Made by a program: the position numbers and the translations under genes
Assembly: GCF_028898945.1 (NCBI RefSeq)
Contig: NZ_CP118607.1
Span: forward strand, 496,001-560,000
DNA: 64,000 nt
Source of the DNA: Pseudomonas sp. PSKL.D1
GTDB taxonomy: Bacteria > Pseudomonadota > Gammaproteobacteria > Pseudomonadales > Pseudomonadaceae
Direction of reading: 5' to 3'
Notes under the pieces: generated by a model
Seen by the model: only the letters and a program-made list of their open reading frames with translations
What the model was told of the DNA's origin: nothing
Database searches by the model: none
Shown here: positions 27,697 through 36,860 of the stretch, in pieces
How positions within the stretch are numbered: position 1 is the stretch's first letter
How the letters are laid out: each line of letters begins with the position of its first letter

Positions 27697-30600
27697 ATGG
27701 CTTCTGCAGCAGTCAGCCCCGAACGCCACGACACGGTCGCCCTGGCCTGGACGCGTGCTGCCATCCTCGATTGCCTGGGCCAGGCGCGTCAGGCACTGGA
27801 GCGGTTTGCTGGCCAAACGGATGACCTTTCGATTCTCGCGTTCGTTGTGGATAACCTGCATCAGGTGCATGGCTGCCTGCGCATGCTCGAACTGCGCGGT
27901 GCCACCCGCCTTGCCGAGGAGCTGGAGTTGCTGGCCCGGGGCTTGGCCGACGGCCAGGTAAGCCCGCGCGGTGATTGCCTGGGCCCGTTATTCCGAGGCA
28001 TGGAGCAGTTGCCTTCGTATCTGGAGCGGCTGCGCGGCGCACGTCACGACCTGCCATTGGTGATGCTGCCGCTGCTCAACCAGCTACGCGCCTGCCGCGG
28101 CGCCGAGCCGCTGGCCCAGAGCAGCCTGATCAGTGGCGCGGCGCAGCGCTTTGCCGGTTCCGACGACCTGGCCAACCTGGACTTGTCGCTGGGTAGTTGG
28201 CGTGAGCAGTTGCAGGCCGGGACGGGGCGTGACGCCTTGCGTTCGGTGGTGACGGCACTGTGCGATGACTTGATGCGCATCAAGGAGCGGCTGGACCAGT
28301 TCGTGCGCAGTGACCGCCAGCACAGCGAGCAGTTGGATGCGCTGCTGGCCCCCTTGCGGCACGTCGCCGACACCCTTGCCGTGCTGGGTTTCCAGCAGCC
28401 TCGGCGAGTCATCATCGACCAGGTGTTGGCATTGCAGGCCTTGGCCCAGGGTGAGCGCGAGGCAGATGACGCCACGCTCATGGATGTAGCCGGCGCCCTC
28501 TTGTACGTGGAAGCGTCTCTTAACGGCATGGTCGGCCCGCTTGAGCAGAACGGGCAGGGCGGGCTGCCGGGTTCGGACCTGGCCGAAATCCGCCAGCTGG
28601 TACTGAACGAAGCGCTGGCCGTGGTGCAGCAAGCCAAGGACTTGATAGGCGATTGCCTGGAGTCCGGCTGGCCCAAACAACGTTTGCAACCGTTGCCAGG
28701 GTTGTTGCACCAGGTGCGCGGGGCATTGGCGATGCTGATGCTGCCCACTGCCGCCGAGGTGTTTGCCGGGTGCGCAGGCTATGTCAGTGGCTGGTTGCAG
28801 CACCTGGAAGTGGAGCCCCCGCAGGATGAGCTGGAGCACTTGGCAGAGGCGTTGAGCGCGGGTGAATGCTACCTGCAATGGCGAGTGGCCGACCCACTGG
28901 CCGATGGGCAACCGTTTCTGGAAATGGCCCGCACCAGCCTGGCGGCGCTTGGCGTGCAATGTCACGCCGATGAGCGGGTAGCCGCTCACGACGGCAGCTC
29001 TGACGGTATTGATGACGAAGTGCGCGAGGTGTTCCTTGAGGAGGCCGGTGAACTGCTGCCGGAGATCGAGCGCCAATGGTTACGCTGGCGGGCCGACAAC
29101 AGCTTGCGCGATGCACTGGCCGACGTGCGCCGTGACCTGCATACGCTCAAGGGCAGCGGCCGCATGGTGCACGCACAGGCTGTAGCAGAGTTGGCCTGGG
29201 GTGCCGAGCACCTGCTCAACAGGGTGCTGGAAGGGCGTATCACGCTGGCGCCGGAAGGCGTGGTGGCGCTGCAGCAAGTGTTCGTTCACCTGCCTGACCT
29301 GCTGGCCGACTTTGCGGCCGGCCAGCTGCCGCAATTGACTGAAATCGAACAACTGGCCGGGCATCTTCACGCCTTGGCCGAAAACGATGCCCCAGCCAGT
29401 TCCGAGGTGGATGGCCTGGACCCGCAGTTGCTGGACATTTTCCGCACTGAAGCCCAAGGCCACCTCGCCAGCCTGGATGGTTTTTTACAAAGTGCTACTG
29501 CTCAGGGCACGCAAGTCAGCGATGGCCTGCAACGCGCCTTGCACACCCTCAAGGGCAGCGCAGCCATGGCCGGTGTGCTGCCGATTGCCGAACTGGCAAC
29601 CGCTTTCGATCGGTTGGTCCGGGAGTATCGGGGGCATCAGTTTTTGCTGCAGGAGGCGGAGATCCAATGGCTGGTCGCAGCGCGAGGCTTGTTCCAGTTG
29701 GGCCTGTCGCAGTTAGACACATCTCCGCTGGCGCCCATCCCGGGTGCCGCCATGTTGATCGAGCAAGTGGGCGAAGCGGTAGATACGCGCTTGGCCGCCC
29801 TGCATGACGAGCCTTCGCACGCACGGCGTAACAAACGCGACCCGCACCTGATCGCCAGCTTCCTGGCGCAGGCCATGGATATTCTGCTGGATGCCGAGTC
29901 GCTGCTGTCGCGCTGGCAGGAGCAACCGGCCCGGCGCGAGCCGCTCGATAGCCTGCTCGATGAGCTGACCACCCTCTGCCACGGCGCGCATCTGGCTGAC
30001 CTATGGCAAATGGACGACCTTTGCGAAGCACTGCTGGACCTGTATGGCGCGGTGGAAGAGGGCAGCCTGGGTGCCGACGCGCGCTTTTTTGCCCTGGCAC
30101 GGCACACTCATGAGGTGTTGCTGGACATGCTCGATGAGGTGGCGGCTGGCCAGGAACTCACCCCCCGCCCCGACTGCGTCGACGCCTTGCGCAACCTGTT
30201 GGCCGGCGCCTTGGCACCGGATGCAACCGGCCTGGTGGCGCCCGGTTCGGTAACCCCACTGCCAGCGTTGGTCGAGCAGCCCGAAGAGCCTGACAGCCCG
30301 GGTGATAAAGAGCTGCTGGAAGTCTTCCTCGAAGAAAGCTCGGACATCGTCGAAAGTGCCGCCTCCGCGCTGGCACGCTGGCAGGCCGACCCGCGCAACA
30401 GCGTGGAAGTGGAGAACTTGCTGCGCGACTTGCACACCCTCAAGGGCGGCGCGCGAATGGTCGAAATCGCGCCCATCGGCGACCTCGCCCATGAATTGGA
30501 GTTTCTATACGAACTGCTGGCGGCGGGGCGCCTGCCGCCCAGCGCGGCGTTGTTCGCGCTGCTGCAAAACTGCCACGACCGCCTGGCGCACATGCTTGAT

Positions 30601-32586
30601 GCCGTGCGCCTGGGCCAGCCACTGCATGCCGCCACGGCACTGATCGACTACATCCGCAATTTCAGCAGCGCTGCCCTGACCGACAGCGCAGCCGGGCAGG
30701 CACCGGCAGAAACCGCACCAGCCGAGGTGCCTGCCGCTACGCCCGAGCGGGCCGGCGACATGGTCAAGGTGGATGCCGAGCTGCTTGACGACCTGGGCAA
30801 CCTTGCGGGTGAACATTCGGTGATTCGCGGGCGTATCGAGCAGCAGGTCAACGACGCCCAGTTTGCCTTGAACGAGATGGAAACCACCCTGGAGCGCATG
30901 CGCGACCAGTTGTTGCGCCTGGACATCGAAACCCAGGGGCGCATCAGCAGCCGCCAGTCGTTCGAAGGTGATGCCTACGAAGATTTTGACCCGCTGGAAA
31001 TGGACCGCCATTCCCAGCTGCAACAACTCTCACGGGCGTTGTTCGAGTCTGCCTCCGACTTGCTCGACCTGAAGGAAACCCTTGCCCAGCGTGCCCAGGA
31101 GGCGCAAAGCCTGCTGCAGCAGCAGGCCCGGGTGAACAGTCAGTTGCAGGAAGGCCTGACCGCCACCTTGATGGTGCCGTTCGAACGGCTGGTGCCAAGA
31201 CTGCAGCGGGTGGTACGCCAGGTCGCCACTGAACTGGGCAAGCAGGTGGAACTGGTGGTCGGCAATGCCGAAGGCGAACTGGACCGCAGTGTGCTTGAGC
31301 GCATGGTGGCACCGCTTGAACACATGCTGCGCAACGCCGTCGATCACGGCCTGGAGTCGCGCGAAGCACGCCTGGCGGCCGGCAAGCCGGAGCAGGGCAC
31401 GATCCACCTGAATTTGCTGCACGAGGGCGCCGACATCGTCATTGAAATGACTGACGACGGTGCCGGTGTTCCGCTGGATGCGGTGCGGCGCAAGGCCATC
31501 AAGCGTGGTTTGCTTGACCCTCAAGCTCAGCTGAGTGACCACGAGGTTTTGCAGTTCATCCTGCGCCCCGGGTTTTCCACGGCGGAAAAGATCACCCAGA
31601 TTTCCGGGCGCGGCCTGGGCATGGATGTAGTACACGAGGAGGTCAAGCAACTGGGGGGCTCGATGAGTATCGAGTCGGCGCCGGGCAAGGGTGCACGCTT
31701 CCTGATCCGGCTGCCGTTCACGGTGTCGATCAACCGTGCGCTCATGGTGCATGTGGGCGAAGAGCAATACGCCATCCCCCTCAATACCATCGAGGGCATC
31801 GTGCGCGTGCCGCCCGCCGAGCTGGCGGCCTGCTACGAGCAGGAAGTGCCGCGTTACGTGTATGCAGGGCACGAATACCAACTGCGTTATCTTGGGGAGC
31901 TGCTGCAAGGCATGCCGCGGCCTGCACTGCTGGGGCAGAGCGTACCGCTGCCGGTGGTGTTGGTGCATTCTCAGGAGCAGTCATTCGCCATCCAGGTCGA
32001 TAATTTGTCGCCGAGCCGCGAAATCGTGGTGAAGAGCCTTGGGCCGCAGTTTGCTGCCGTTGCCGGGTTATCCGGGGCAACCCTTCTGGGCGATGGCCGG
32101 GTCGTGCTGATTCTTGACCTGCTCGGCCAGTTGCGCGGGCAGCAGCGTCGCCTGGCCCGCCTGCCAGGCGGCAGCGGGGTGCAACGCACGTTGTTCGGGC
32201 CTGCACCTCGGCGAGCGTTGCTGGTGATGGTGGTGGACGACTCAGTGACGGTACGCAAGGTCACCAGCCGCCTGCTGGAGCGCCACGGCATGAGCGTGCT
32301 GACAGCCAAGGACGGTGTGGATGCCATGGCATTACTCGAAGAGCACCGCCCCGACGTGTTGCTGCTGGATATCGAAATGCCACGCATGGACGGCTTCGAA
32401 GTGGCCACCCGCATTCGCCGAGACGAGCGCCTGAAGGACTTGCCGATCATCATGATCACCTCGCGTACCGGCCAGAAACACCGCGACCGGGCCATGGCCA
32501 TCGGCGTGAATGATTACCTGGGCAAGCCGTACCAGGAGTCGGTGCTGCTGCAGAGCATTGCCCATTGGAGCCAGACCCATGCTTGA
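27697..32586 (+). CDS. chpA: Hybrid chemosensory histidine kinase ChpA (multi-Hpt, CheA core, CheW, REC)
   Basis: ChpA is the kinase of the Chp system. In 1629 residues I see Hpt-like blocks with His55 (LHQVHG), His338 (LHQVRG), His482 (LHTLKGSGRM), His616 (LHTLKGSAAM), a fifth with Thr759 in place of His (TTLCHGA), and His913 (LHTLKGGARM). These are followed by a dimerisation helix, the CheA ATPase (MLRNAVDHGLE, MTDDGAGVPL, ISGRGLGMDVV), a CheW domain and a C-terminal receiver with Asp1558 (VLLLDIEMPRMDG). The P. aeruginosa protein, at roughly 2500 residues, has more phosphotransfer modules. I use ATG 27697, 5 bases after GAGGAG; GTG at 27691 overlaps that site and is less likely. Confidence 0.94.
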   Translation: MASAAVSPERHDTVALAWTRAAILDCLGQARQALERFAGQTDDLSILAFVVDNLHQVHGCLRMLELRGATRLAEELELLARGLADGQVSPRGDCLGPLFRGMEQLPSYLERLRGARHDLPLVMLPLLNQLRACRGAEPLAQSSLISGAAQRFAGSDDLANLDLSLGSWREQLQAGTGRDALRSVVTALCDDLMRIKERLDQFVRSDRQHSEQLDALLAPLRHVADTLAVLGFQQPRRVIIDQVLALQALAQGEREADDATLMDVAGALLYVEASLNGMVGPLEQNGQGGLPGSDLAEIRQLVLNEALAVVQQAKDLIGDCLESGWPKQRLQPLPGLLHQVRGALAMLMLPTAAEVFAGCAGYVSGWLQHLEVEPPQDELEHLAEALSAGECYLQWRVADPLADGQPFLEMARTSLAALGVQCHADERVAAHDGSSDGIDDEVREVFLEEAGELLPEIERQWLRWRADNSLRDALADVRRDLHTLKGSGRMVHAQAVAELAWGAEHLLNRVLEGRITLAPEGVVALQQVFVHLPDLLADFAAGQLPQLTEIEQLAGHLHALAENDAPASSEVDGLDPQLLDIFRTEAQGHLASLDGFLQSATAQGTQVSDGLQRALHTLKGSAAMAGVLPIAELATAFDRLVREYRGHQFLLQEAEIQWLVAARGLFQLGLSQLDTSPLAPIPGAAMLIEQVGEAVDTRLAALHDEPSHARRNKRDPHLIASFLAQAMDILLDAESLLSRWQEQPARREPLDSLLDELTTLCHGAHLADLWQMDDLCEALLDLYGAVEEGSLGADARFFALARHTHEVLLDMLDEVAAGQELTPRPDCVDALRNLLAGALAPDATGLVAPGSVTPLPALVEQPEEPDSPGDKELLEVFLEESSDIVESAASALARWQADPRNSVEVENLLRDLHTLKGGARMVEIAPIGDLAHELEFLYELLAAGRLPPSAALFALLQNCHDRLAHMLDAVRLGQPLHAATALIDYIRNFSSAALTDSAAGQAPAETAPAEVPAATPERAGDMVKVDAELLDDLGNLAGEHSVIRGRIEQQVNDAQFALNEMETTLERMRDQLLRLDIETQGRISSRQSFEGDAYEDFDPLEMDRHSQLQQLSRALFESASDLLDLKETLAQRAQEAQSLLQQQARVNSQLQEGLTATLMVPFERLVPRLQRVVRQVATELGKQVELVVGNAEGELDRSVLERMVAPLEHMLRNAVDHGLESREARLAAGKPEQGTIHLNLLHEGADIVIEMTDDGAGVPLDAVRRKAIKRGLLDPQAQLSDHEVLQFILRPGFSTAEKITQISGRGLGMDVVHEEVKQLGGSMSIESAPGKGARFLIRLPFTVSINRALMVHVGEEQYAIPLNTIEGIVRVPPAELAACYEQEVPRYVYAGHEYQLRYLGELLQGMPRPALLGQSVPLPVVLVHSQEQSFAIQVDNLSPSREIVVKSLGPQFAAVAGLSGATLLGDGRVVLILDLLGQLRGQQRRLARLPGGSGVQRTLFGPAPRRALLVMVVDDSVTVRKVTSRLLERHGMSVLTAKDGVDAMALLEEHRPDVLLLDIEMPRMDGFEVATRIRRDERLKDLPIIMITSRTGQKHRDRAMAIGVNDYLGKPYQESVLLQSIAHWSQTHA

Positions 32587-33052
32587 ATTGATCGCGGGGC
32601 AGCGCAGCAGCCTGACTGGCCTGCTGTTGCCAATGGGCGATCGCACCCTGGTGCTGCCGAATGTTGCCGTGGCGGAGCTGATTGCCCAGCGCAACCTGGT
32701 GTGTTTACCGGGGGAGCCTGCCTGGCATCTGGGCTGGATCGACTGGCGGCAGCAACGCTTGCCGTTGATCGGCTTTGAGGCGGCGTGCGGCGGGGAGACG
32801 CCGTGTGGCGAGCGTGCCCGCATCGTGGTGCTCAATGCCTTGGGGGACACCGGGCTGCGGTACCTGGCGGTATTGCTGCAGGACATTCCACGCTCATGCA
32901 AGCTCGACAGCCAGCTCAACTATGTGGATGTGGCGCTGGGTAGCCTGGAATTGGCGGCGGTGCAGGTGGGCGAGCAGGTGGCACGGGTACCGGACCTGAT
33001 CGGGCTGGAAAGGCTGGTGCGTGACGCGCAATTGCAACCTGTGGTTGGTTAG
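32579..33052 (+). CDS. chpC: CheW-like chemosensory protein ChpC
   Basis: A 157-residue CheW-domain protein (LTGLLLPMGDRTLVLPNVAVAEL, HLGWIDWRQQRLPLIGFEAAC) thought to be a second adaptor linking extra receptors to ChpA. Its ATG overlaps the end of chpA by 8 bases, so expression is coupled. No chpB (CheB-like methylesterase) gene lies between chpA and chpC, unlike in P. aeruginosa. This is the last gene of the cluster. Confidence 0.88.
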   Translation: MLELIAGQRSSLTGLLLPMGDRTLVLPNVAVAELIAQRNLVCLPGEPAWHLGWIDWRQQRLPLIGFEAACGGETPCGERARIVVLNALGDTGLRYLAVLLQDIPRSCKLDSQLNYVDVALGSLELAAVQVGEQVARVPDLIGLERLVRDAQLQPVVG

Positions 33053-33066
33053 GATGTAAGGCGGAT

Positions 33067-33161
33067 GGCCCCTTAGCGGGTAAACCCGCTCCCACAGGAT
33101 CTTCACCAACCCGTAAGGGAGTGCAATACCCTGTGGGAGCGGGTTTACCCGCGAAGGGGCC
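33067..33161. repeat. REP-type inverted repeat after chpC
   Basis: GGCCCCTTAGCGGGTAAACC (start of the left arm at 33067) is matched by the right arm ending at 33161 (GGGTTTACCCGCGAAGGGGCC). It belongs to the GGGTAAACCCGCTCCCACAGG subclass. It probably terminates the chp operon; the downstream hemolysin-III-like gene starts 50 bases later. Confidence 0.75.
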
Positions 33162-33210
33162 GGACCAGATCTACACGGAACCCAGCCCACCTCAGGAGGT
33201 CTGTGTTTGC

Positions 33211-33828
33211 ATGTATTACGGTGAACGCTTCAACGCCTGGACCCACTTGGTGGGTGCCGTCCTGGCCTGCATCGGCGCCATCTGGCTGATTGTCGTCGCA
33301 GGCTTGCAGGGCGACCCCTGGAAGATCGTCAGCTTCTCCATCTATGGCAGCACGTTGCTGCTGCTCTACAGCATCTCAACGCTTTACCACAGCACCCGCG
33401 GGCGGGCGAAGCGGATCATGCGCAAGCTCGATCACCTGTCGATCTACCTGCTGATCGCTGGCAGCTACACGCCATTCTGCCTGGTCAGCCTGCGTGGGCC
33501 TTGGGGATGGAGCCTCTTTGGCGTGGTCTGGGGGCTGGCGGTGATCGGCATGCTTCAAGAGATAAAACCGCGTTCGGAAGCAAGGGTGCTGTCGATCATC
33601 ATCTATGCGGTGATGGGCTGGATCGTGCTGGTTGCGGTGAAACCGTTGCTCCACAGCCTTGGCACCGCCGGCTTTGCCTGGCTGGCAGCCGGCGGGGTGT
33701 TCTATACCGTAGGTATCATCTTTTTTGCCTTCGACAGCCGCTTCCGCCACTGGCACGGCATTTGGCACCTGTTCGTGATTGCCGGCAGCCTGATGCACTT
33801 TGTGGCGGTGTCGTTGTACGTGCGTTAG
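33211..33828 (+). CDS. Hemolysin III / PAQR-family membrane protein
   Basis: A 205-residue integral membrane protein of the YqfA/hemolysin III (PAQR) family with seven predicted helices. Seen are the N-terminal GERFNAWTHLVGA, the YHSTRG motif after helix 2, HLSIYLLIAGSYTPF, and the C-terminal HWHGIWHLFVIAGS; the conserved histidines are putative metal ligands. AGGAGGT lies 10 bases before the ATG at 33211. The family name is historical and a haemolytic role should not be assumed. Confidence 0.9.
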   Translation: MYYGERFNAWTHLVGAVLACIGAIWLIVVAGLQGDPWKIVSFSIYGSTLLLLYSISTLYHSTRGRAKRIMRKLDHLSIYLLIAGSYTPFCLVSLRGPWGWSLFGVVWGLAVIGMLQEIKPRSEARVLSIIIYAVMGWIVLVAVKPLLHSLGTAGFAWLAAGGVFYTVGIIFFAFDSRFRHWHGIWHLFVIAGSLMHFVAVSLYVR

Positions 33829-34544
33829 AAGTCGCCCCACAGTTGCTGCGCGACCGACAGTGCCACCACCGGGGCTGTTTCGGTGCGCAGTACCCTCGGG
33901 CCAAGGCGGGCGGCGTGGAAGCCAGCGGCCTTGGCCTGGTCGACTTCCGCTTCGCTCAGGCCACCTTCGGGGCCGATCAGGAATGCCAGTTTCGAGGGCT
34001 TTTGATGGCTGGTCAGCGGCTCGGCTACCGGATGCAGCACCAGCTTCAAGTCGGCTTCGGTGCCCTTCAACCATTCAGCCAAGGTGACAGGCGGATGAAT
34101 GACCGGCAGCGTCGAGCGGCCACACTGTTCGCAGGCGCTGATGGCTACCTGTCGCCAGTGGGCCAGGCGCTTGTCGGCGCGCTCGTCTTTCAGGCGAACT
34201 TCGCAGCGCTCGCTGACGATCGGGGTTATTTCGTTGGCGCCCAGTTCGGTTGCCTTCTGGATGGCCCAATCCATGCGCTCGCCGCGGGACAGGCCCTGGC
34301 CAAGGTGAACGTGCAGTGGCGATTCGGCTTGGCCAGCTAGGGCTTGGTCGAGGCTGACGCGCACGCTTTTCTTGCCCACTTCAAGCAAGGTGCCGAGGTA
34401 TTCGGGGCCGCTGCCGTCGAACAGTTGCACGGCATCGCCGGGGGCCATGCGTAGCACGCGGCCGATGTAGTGGGCCTGGGCTTCGGGCAAGTCGTGCTCG
34501 CCGAGGCTCAAGGGCGCGTCGATGAAAAAGCGGGAAAGTCTCAT
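33825..34544 (-). CDS. rsmE: 16S rRNA m3U1498 methyltransferase RsmE
   Basis: RsmE methylates U1498 of 16S rRNA using SAM, with a SPOUT fold. The 239-residue protein begins MRLSRFFIDAPL and shows FLIGPEGGLSEAEVDQA and LGPRVLRTETAPVVALS, the knot region of the family. The start at 34544 is chosen from the family N-terminus. It overlaps the 3' end of the convergent hemolysin-III gene by 4 bases and lies downstream of bioA on the same strand. Confidence 0.96.
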   Translation of the reverse strand: MRLSRFFIDAPLSLGEHDLPEAQAHYIGRVLRMAPGDAVQLFDGSGPEYLGTLLEVGKKSVRVSLDQALAGQAESPLHVHLGQGLSRGERMDWAIQKATELGANEITPIVSERCEVRLKDERADKRLAHWRQVAISACEQCGRSTLPVIHPPVTLAEWLKGTEADLKLVLHPVAEPLTSHQKPSKLAFLIGPEGGLSEAEVDQAKAAGFHAARLGPRVLRTETAPVVALSVAQQLWGDF

Positions 34545-34577
34545 GGTTCTGCTCAAACTCAAGGAGGGTCGCATTCC

Positions 34578-34651
34578 CTGTGGGAGCTGGTTGACCCGCG
34601 AATGCAATGGTGAAATTGAAACTGCATTCGCGGGTAAACCCGCTCCCACAG
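34578..34651. repeat. REP-type inverted repeat between bioA and rsmE
   Basis: CTGTGGGAGCTGGTTGACCC at the left is the imperfect complement of GGGTAAACCCGCTCCCACAG at the right, with a CGCGAATGCA/TGCATTCGCG inner stem. The element falls in the 128-base gap between the two minus-strand genes and would be at the 3' end of the bioA message. Confidence 0.72.
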
Positions 34652-34672
34652 AGCTCGCTACGGGCTTCAGGG

Positions 34673-36079
34673 CTAGCCCGGATCGCGGAAGTCGGGGTGG
34701 AAGTTTGCAGGCACTGCAACGCTTACGCTATCGCGCGTGGCAATGTCGATGCCTTCGCTGGCCACTTCAGCCAGGAAATCGATCTGCTCAGGGGTGATGA
34801 CGTACGGCGGCAGGAAGTACACCACACTGCCCAGCGGGCGCAGCAGCGCGCCGCGGGTAAGGGCGTGCTCGAACACTTTCAGGCCCCGGCGTTCCTGCCA
34901 GGGGTAGGCCACCTTGCCAGCTTTGTCCTGCACCATCTCGATGGCCAGTGCCATGCCGGTCTGACGGATTTCCGCCACATGCGCGTGGTCGGCCAGGTGT
35001 GCCGTGGCGCTGGCCATGCGTGCCGACAGGGCCTTGTTGGCTTCGATGACGTTGTCTTGCTCGAAGATGTCCAGGGTTGCCAAGGCAGCGGCACAGGCCA
35101 GGGGGTTACCGGTGTAGCTGTGCGAGTGCAGGAACGCGCGTAGTGTCGGGTAATCGTCGTAGAACGCCTGGTACACCGTGTCGGTGGTCAGGCACGCGGC
35201 CAGTGGCAGGTAGCCCCCGGTCAGCGCCTTGGACAAGCACAGGAAGTCGGGGCGGATGCCGGCCTGTTCACAGGCGAACATGGTGCCCGTGCGGCCGAAG
35301 CCTACGGCAATTTCGTCGTGAATCAGGTGCACGCCATACCGGTCACAGGCCTCGCGCAGCAGCTTGAGGTACACCGGGTGGTACATGCGCATGCCGCCGG
35401 CGCCCTGGATCAGCGGCTCGATGATCACTGCCGAGAGGGTTTCGTGGTGTTCGGCCAGGGTCTGTTCCATGGCCGCGAACATGTTGCGCGAGTGTTCTTC
35501 CCAGCTCATCCCCTCGGGGCGCAAGTAACAGTCAGGGCTGGGTACTTTGATGGTGTCGAGCAGCAGGGCCTTGTAGGTTTCGGTGAACAGTGGCACATCG
35601 CCGACCGACATGGCGGCGATGGTTTCGCCGTGGTAGCTGTTGGTGAGCGTGACGAAGCGCTTTTTCGCCGGTTTGCCGATGTTCTGCCAGTAGTGGAAGC
35701 TCATCTTCAATGCCACTTCAATGCACGATGAGCCATTGTCGGCGTAGAACACCCGATCCAGCCCGGCAGGTGTCATGGCTACCAGACGCTCTGACAGTTC
35801 GATCACCGGTTGGTGGCTGAAGCCGGCAAGAATCACATGTTCGAGCTGATCAACCTGGTCCTTTATGCGCTGGTTTATGCGTGGGTTGGCATGGCCAAAC
35901 ACGTTGACCCACCAGCTGCTGACTGCATCCAGGTAACGTTTGCCGTCAAAGTCTTCAAGCCACACGCCTTCGCCGCGTCGGATAGGGATCAGCGGGAGCT
36001 GCTCGTGGTCTTTCATCTGGGTGCAGGGGTGCCACAGGACCTTCAGGTCACGTTGCATCCACTGATCATTGAGGCCCAT
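34673..36079 (-). CDS. bioA: Adenosylmethionine-8-amino-7-oxononanoate transaminase
   Basis: BioA is the PLP enzyme that uses SAM as amino donor to make 7,8-diaminopelargonate in biotin synthesis. 468 residues starting MGLNDQWMQRDLKVLWHPCTQ; class III aminotransferase features are AVSSWWVNVFGHANP, NGSSCIEVALKMS, HDEIAVGFGRTG and the lysine segment CLSKALTGGYLPLA. The start at 36079 has GGAGAAG upstream. Other bio genes are not in the window, as in other pseudomonads where bioA stands apart. Confidence 0.96.
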   Translation of the reverse strand: MGLNDQWMQRDLKVLWHPCTQMKDHEQLPLIPIRRGEGVWLEDFDGKRYLDAVSSWWVNVFGHANPRINQRIKDQVDQLEHVILAGFSHQPVIELSERLVAMTPAGLDRVFYADNGSSCIEVALKMSFHYWQNIGKPAKKRFVTLTNSYHGETIAAMSVGDVPLFTETYKALLLDTIKVPSPDCYLRPEGMSWEEHSRNMFAAMEQTLAEHHETLSAVIIEPLIQGAGGMRMYHPVYLKLLREACDRYGVHLIHDEIAVGFGRTGTMFACEQAGIRPDFLCLSKALTGGYLPLAACLTTDTVYQAFYDDYPTLRAFLHSHSYTGNPLACAAALATLDIFEQDNVIEANKALSARMASATAHLADHAHVAEIRQTGMALAIEMVQDKAGKVAYPWQERRGLKVFEHALTRGALLRPLGSVVYFLPPYVITPEQIDFLAEVASEGIDIATRDSVSVAVPANFHPDFRDPG

Positions 36080-36158
36080 GGGCACTTCTCCTGGCATTGC
36101 GGCGGGGTTGGACCGCGTAAGCCTAAGCAAAGCCAGGAAGCAGGACAACCGCTGATGC

Positions 36159-36650
36159 TCAATGGCGGCAGGTGCGGGTCCATTCCAGCCGGCGGATATG
36201 CACGGTGCCGGCTCGTGAGGTTGAGATGGTCAGGCGGCGGAATGGGCCGACAATCTCTTGGTAATACGGCTGGGTAGCGATCGGGCCGGGCCAGGAGTCG
36301 GTGTAGCCACTGCCGGAAAGCGTCAGCCAGTAAAAGCTGCGGGGGGCGGGCGCACAGAGATCCATGTCGTAGCCGTCTGTGTCGAACAGCATTTGCACAT
36401 CATCATAGTGGTGATCGCTGACCACATAGTATTCGAGGCAGAGCTTCTCGACTTCCTGGTTGAAGTGAATTTCCACCTCGCATTGCTCGCCTATTACCAG
36501 TTCGGTTCCGTCTTCGCCCTTGAACGCTTCATAAAGGCCTGCCCAACTGGTGCATTTTGAGAAAATGCTCAAGCCCGAAGGCGTTTCCACCATTTGTTCT
36601 TGCAACAATGACTGGCGTTGGACGCGTGCAAAATGCTCCTCATAGATCAT
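36159..36650 (-). CDS. Uncharacterised 163-residue protein
   Basis: I do not recognise this protein. The sequence is acidic in its first two thirds with no signal peptide or membrane helix; aromatic stretches alternate (SWAGLYEAF, YYVVSDHHYDDVQMLF, SFYWLTLSGSGYTDSW) and the C-terminus is basic (RRLTISTSRAG, IRRLEWTRTCRH), suggesting a small mostly-beta domain. It lies upstream of bioA on the same strand, 79 bases away, and is divergent from the amine oxidase. Codon use looks like a real Pseudomonas gene, and an ATG with AGGAGC upstream supports the start. Confidence 0.65.
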   Translation of the reverse strand: MIYEEHFARVQRQSLLQEQMVETPSGLSIFSKCTSWAGLYEAFKGEDGTELVIGEQCEVEIHFNQEVEKLCLEYYVVSDHHYDDVQMLFDTDGYDMDLCAPAPRSFYWLTLSGSGYTDSWPGPIATQPYYQEIVGPFRRLTISTSRAGTVHIRRLEWTRTCRH

Positions 36651-36860
36651 GCGCGGCTCCTTTTGTCGGAATTTTCAGCCCACGACGGCAGCATTACGCA
36701 CTGGCCAGCGCCTTGGCTACTGACAAAAATGCCAGTTGCCAAAAGCACTTGATATCGCTGTGCTGGCAGGGTGGTCATACCTGACGTATTCTTAACGCAT
36801 ATCTCTCGGGGCAGCCCTGCCTCTTCCCATTCCTGATGTTTTGACTCGGAGTTCGCCATC

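Noticed and set aside
36745-36760. Second SahR-type site (TTGATAT) upstream of the amine oxidase
   Set aside because: Only one half-site is present; no inverted partner is seen at the right distance.
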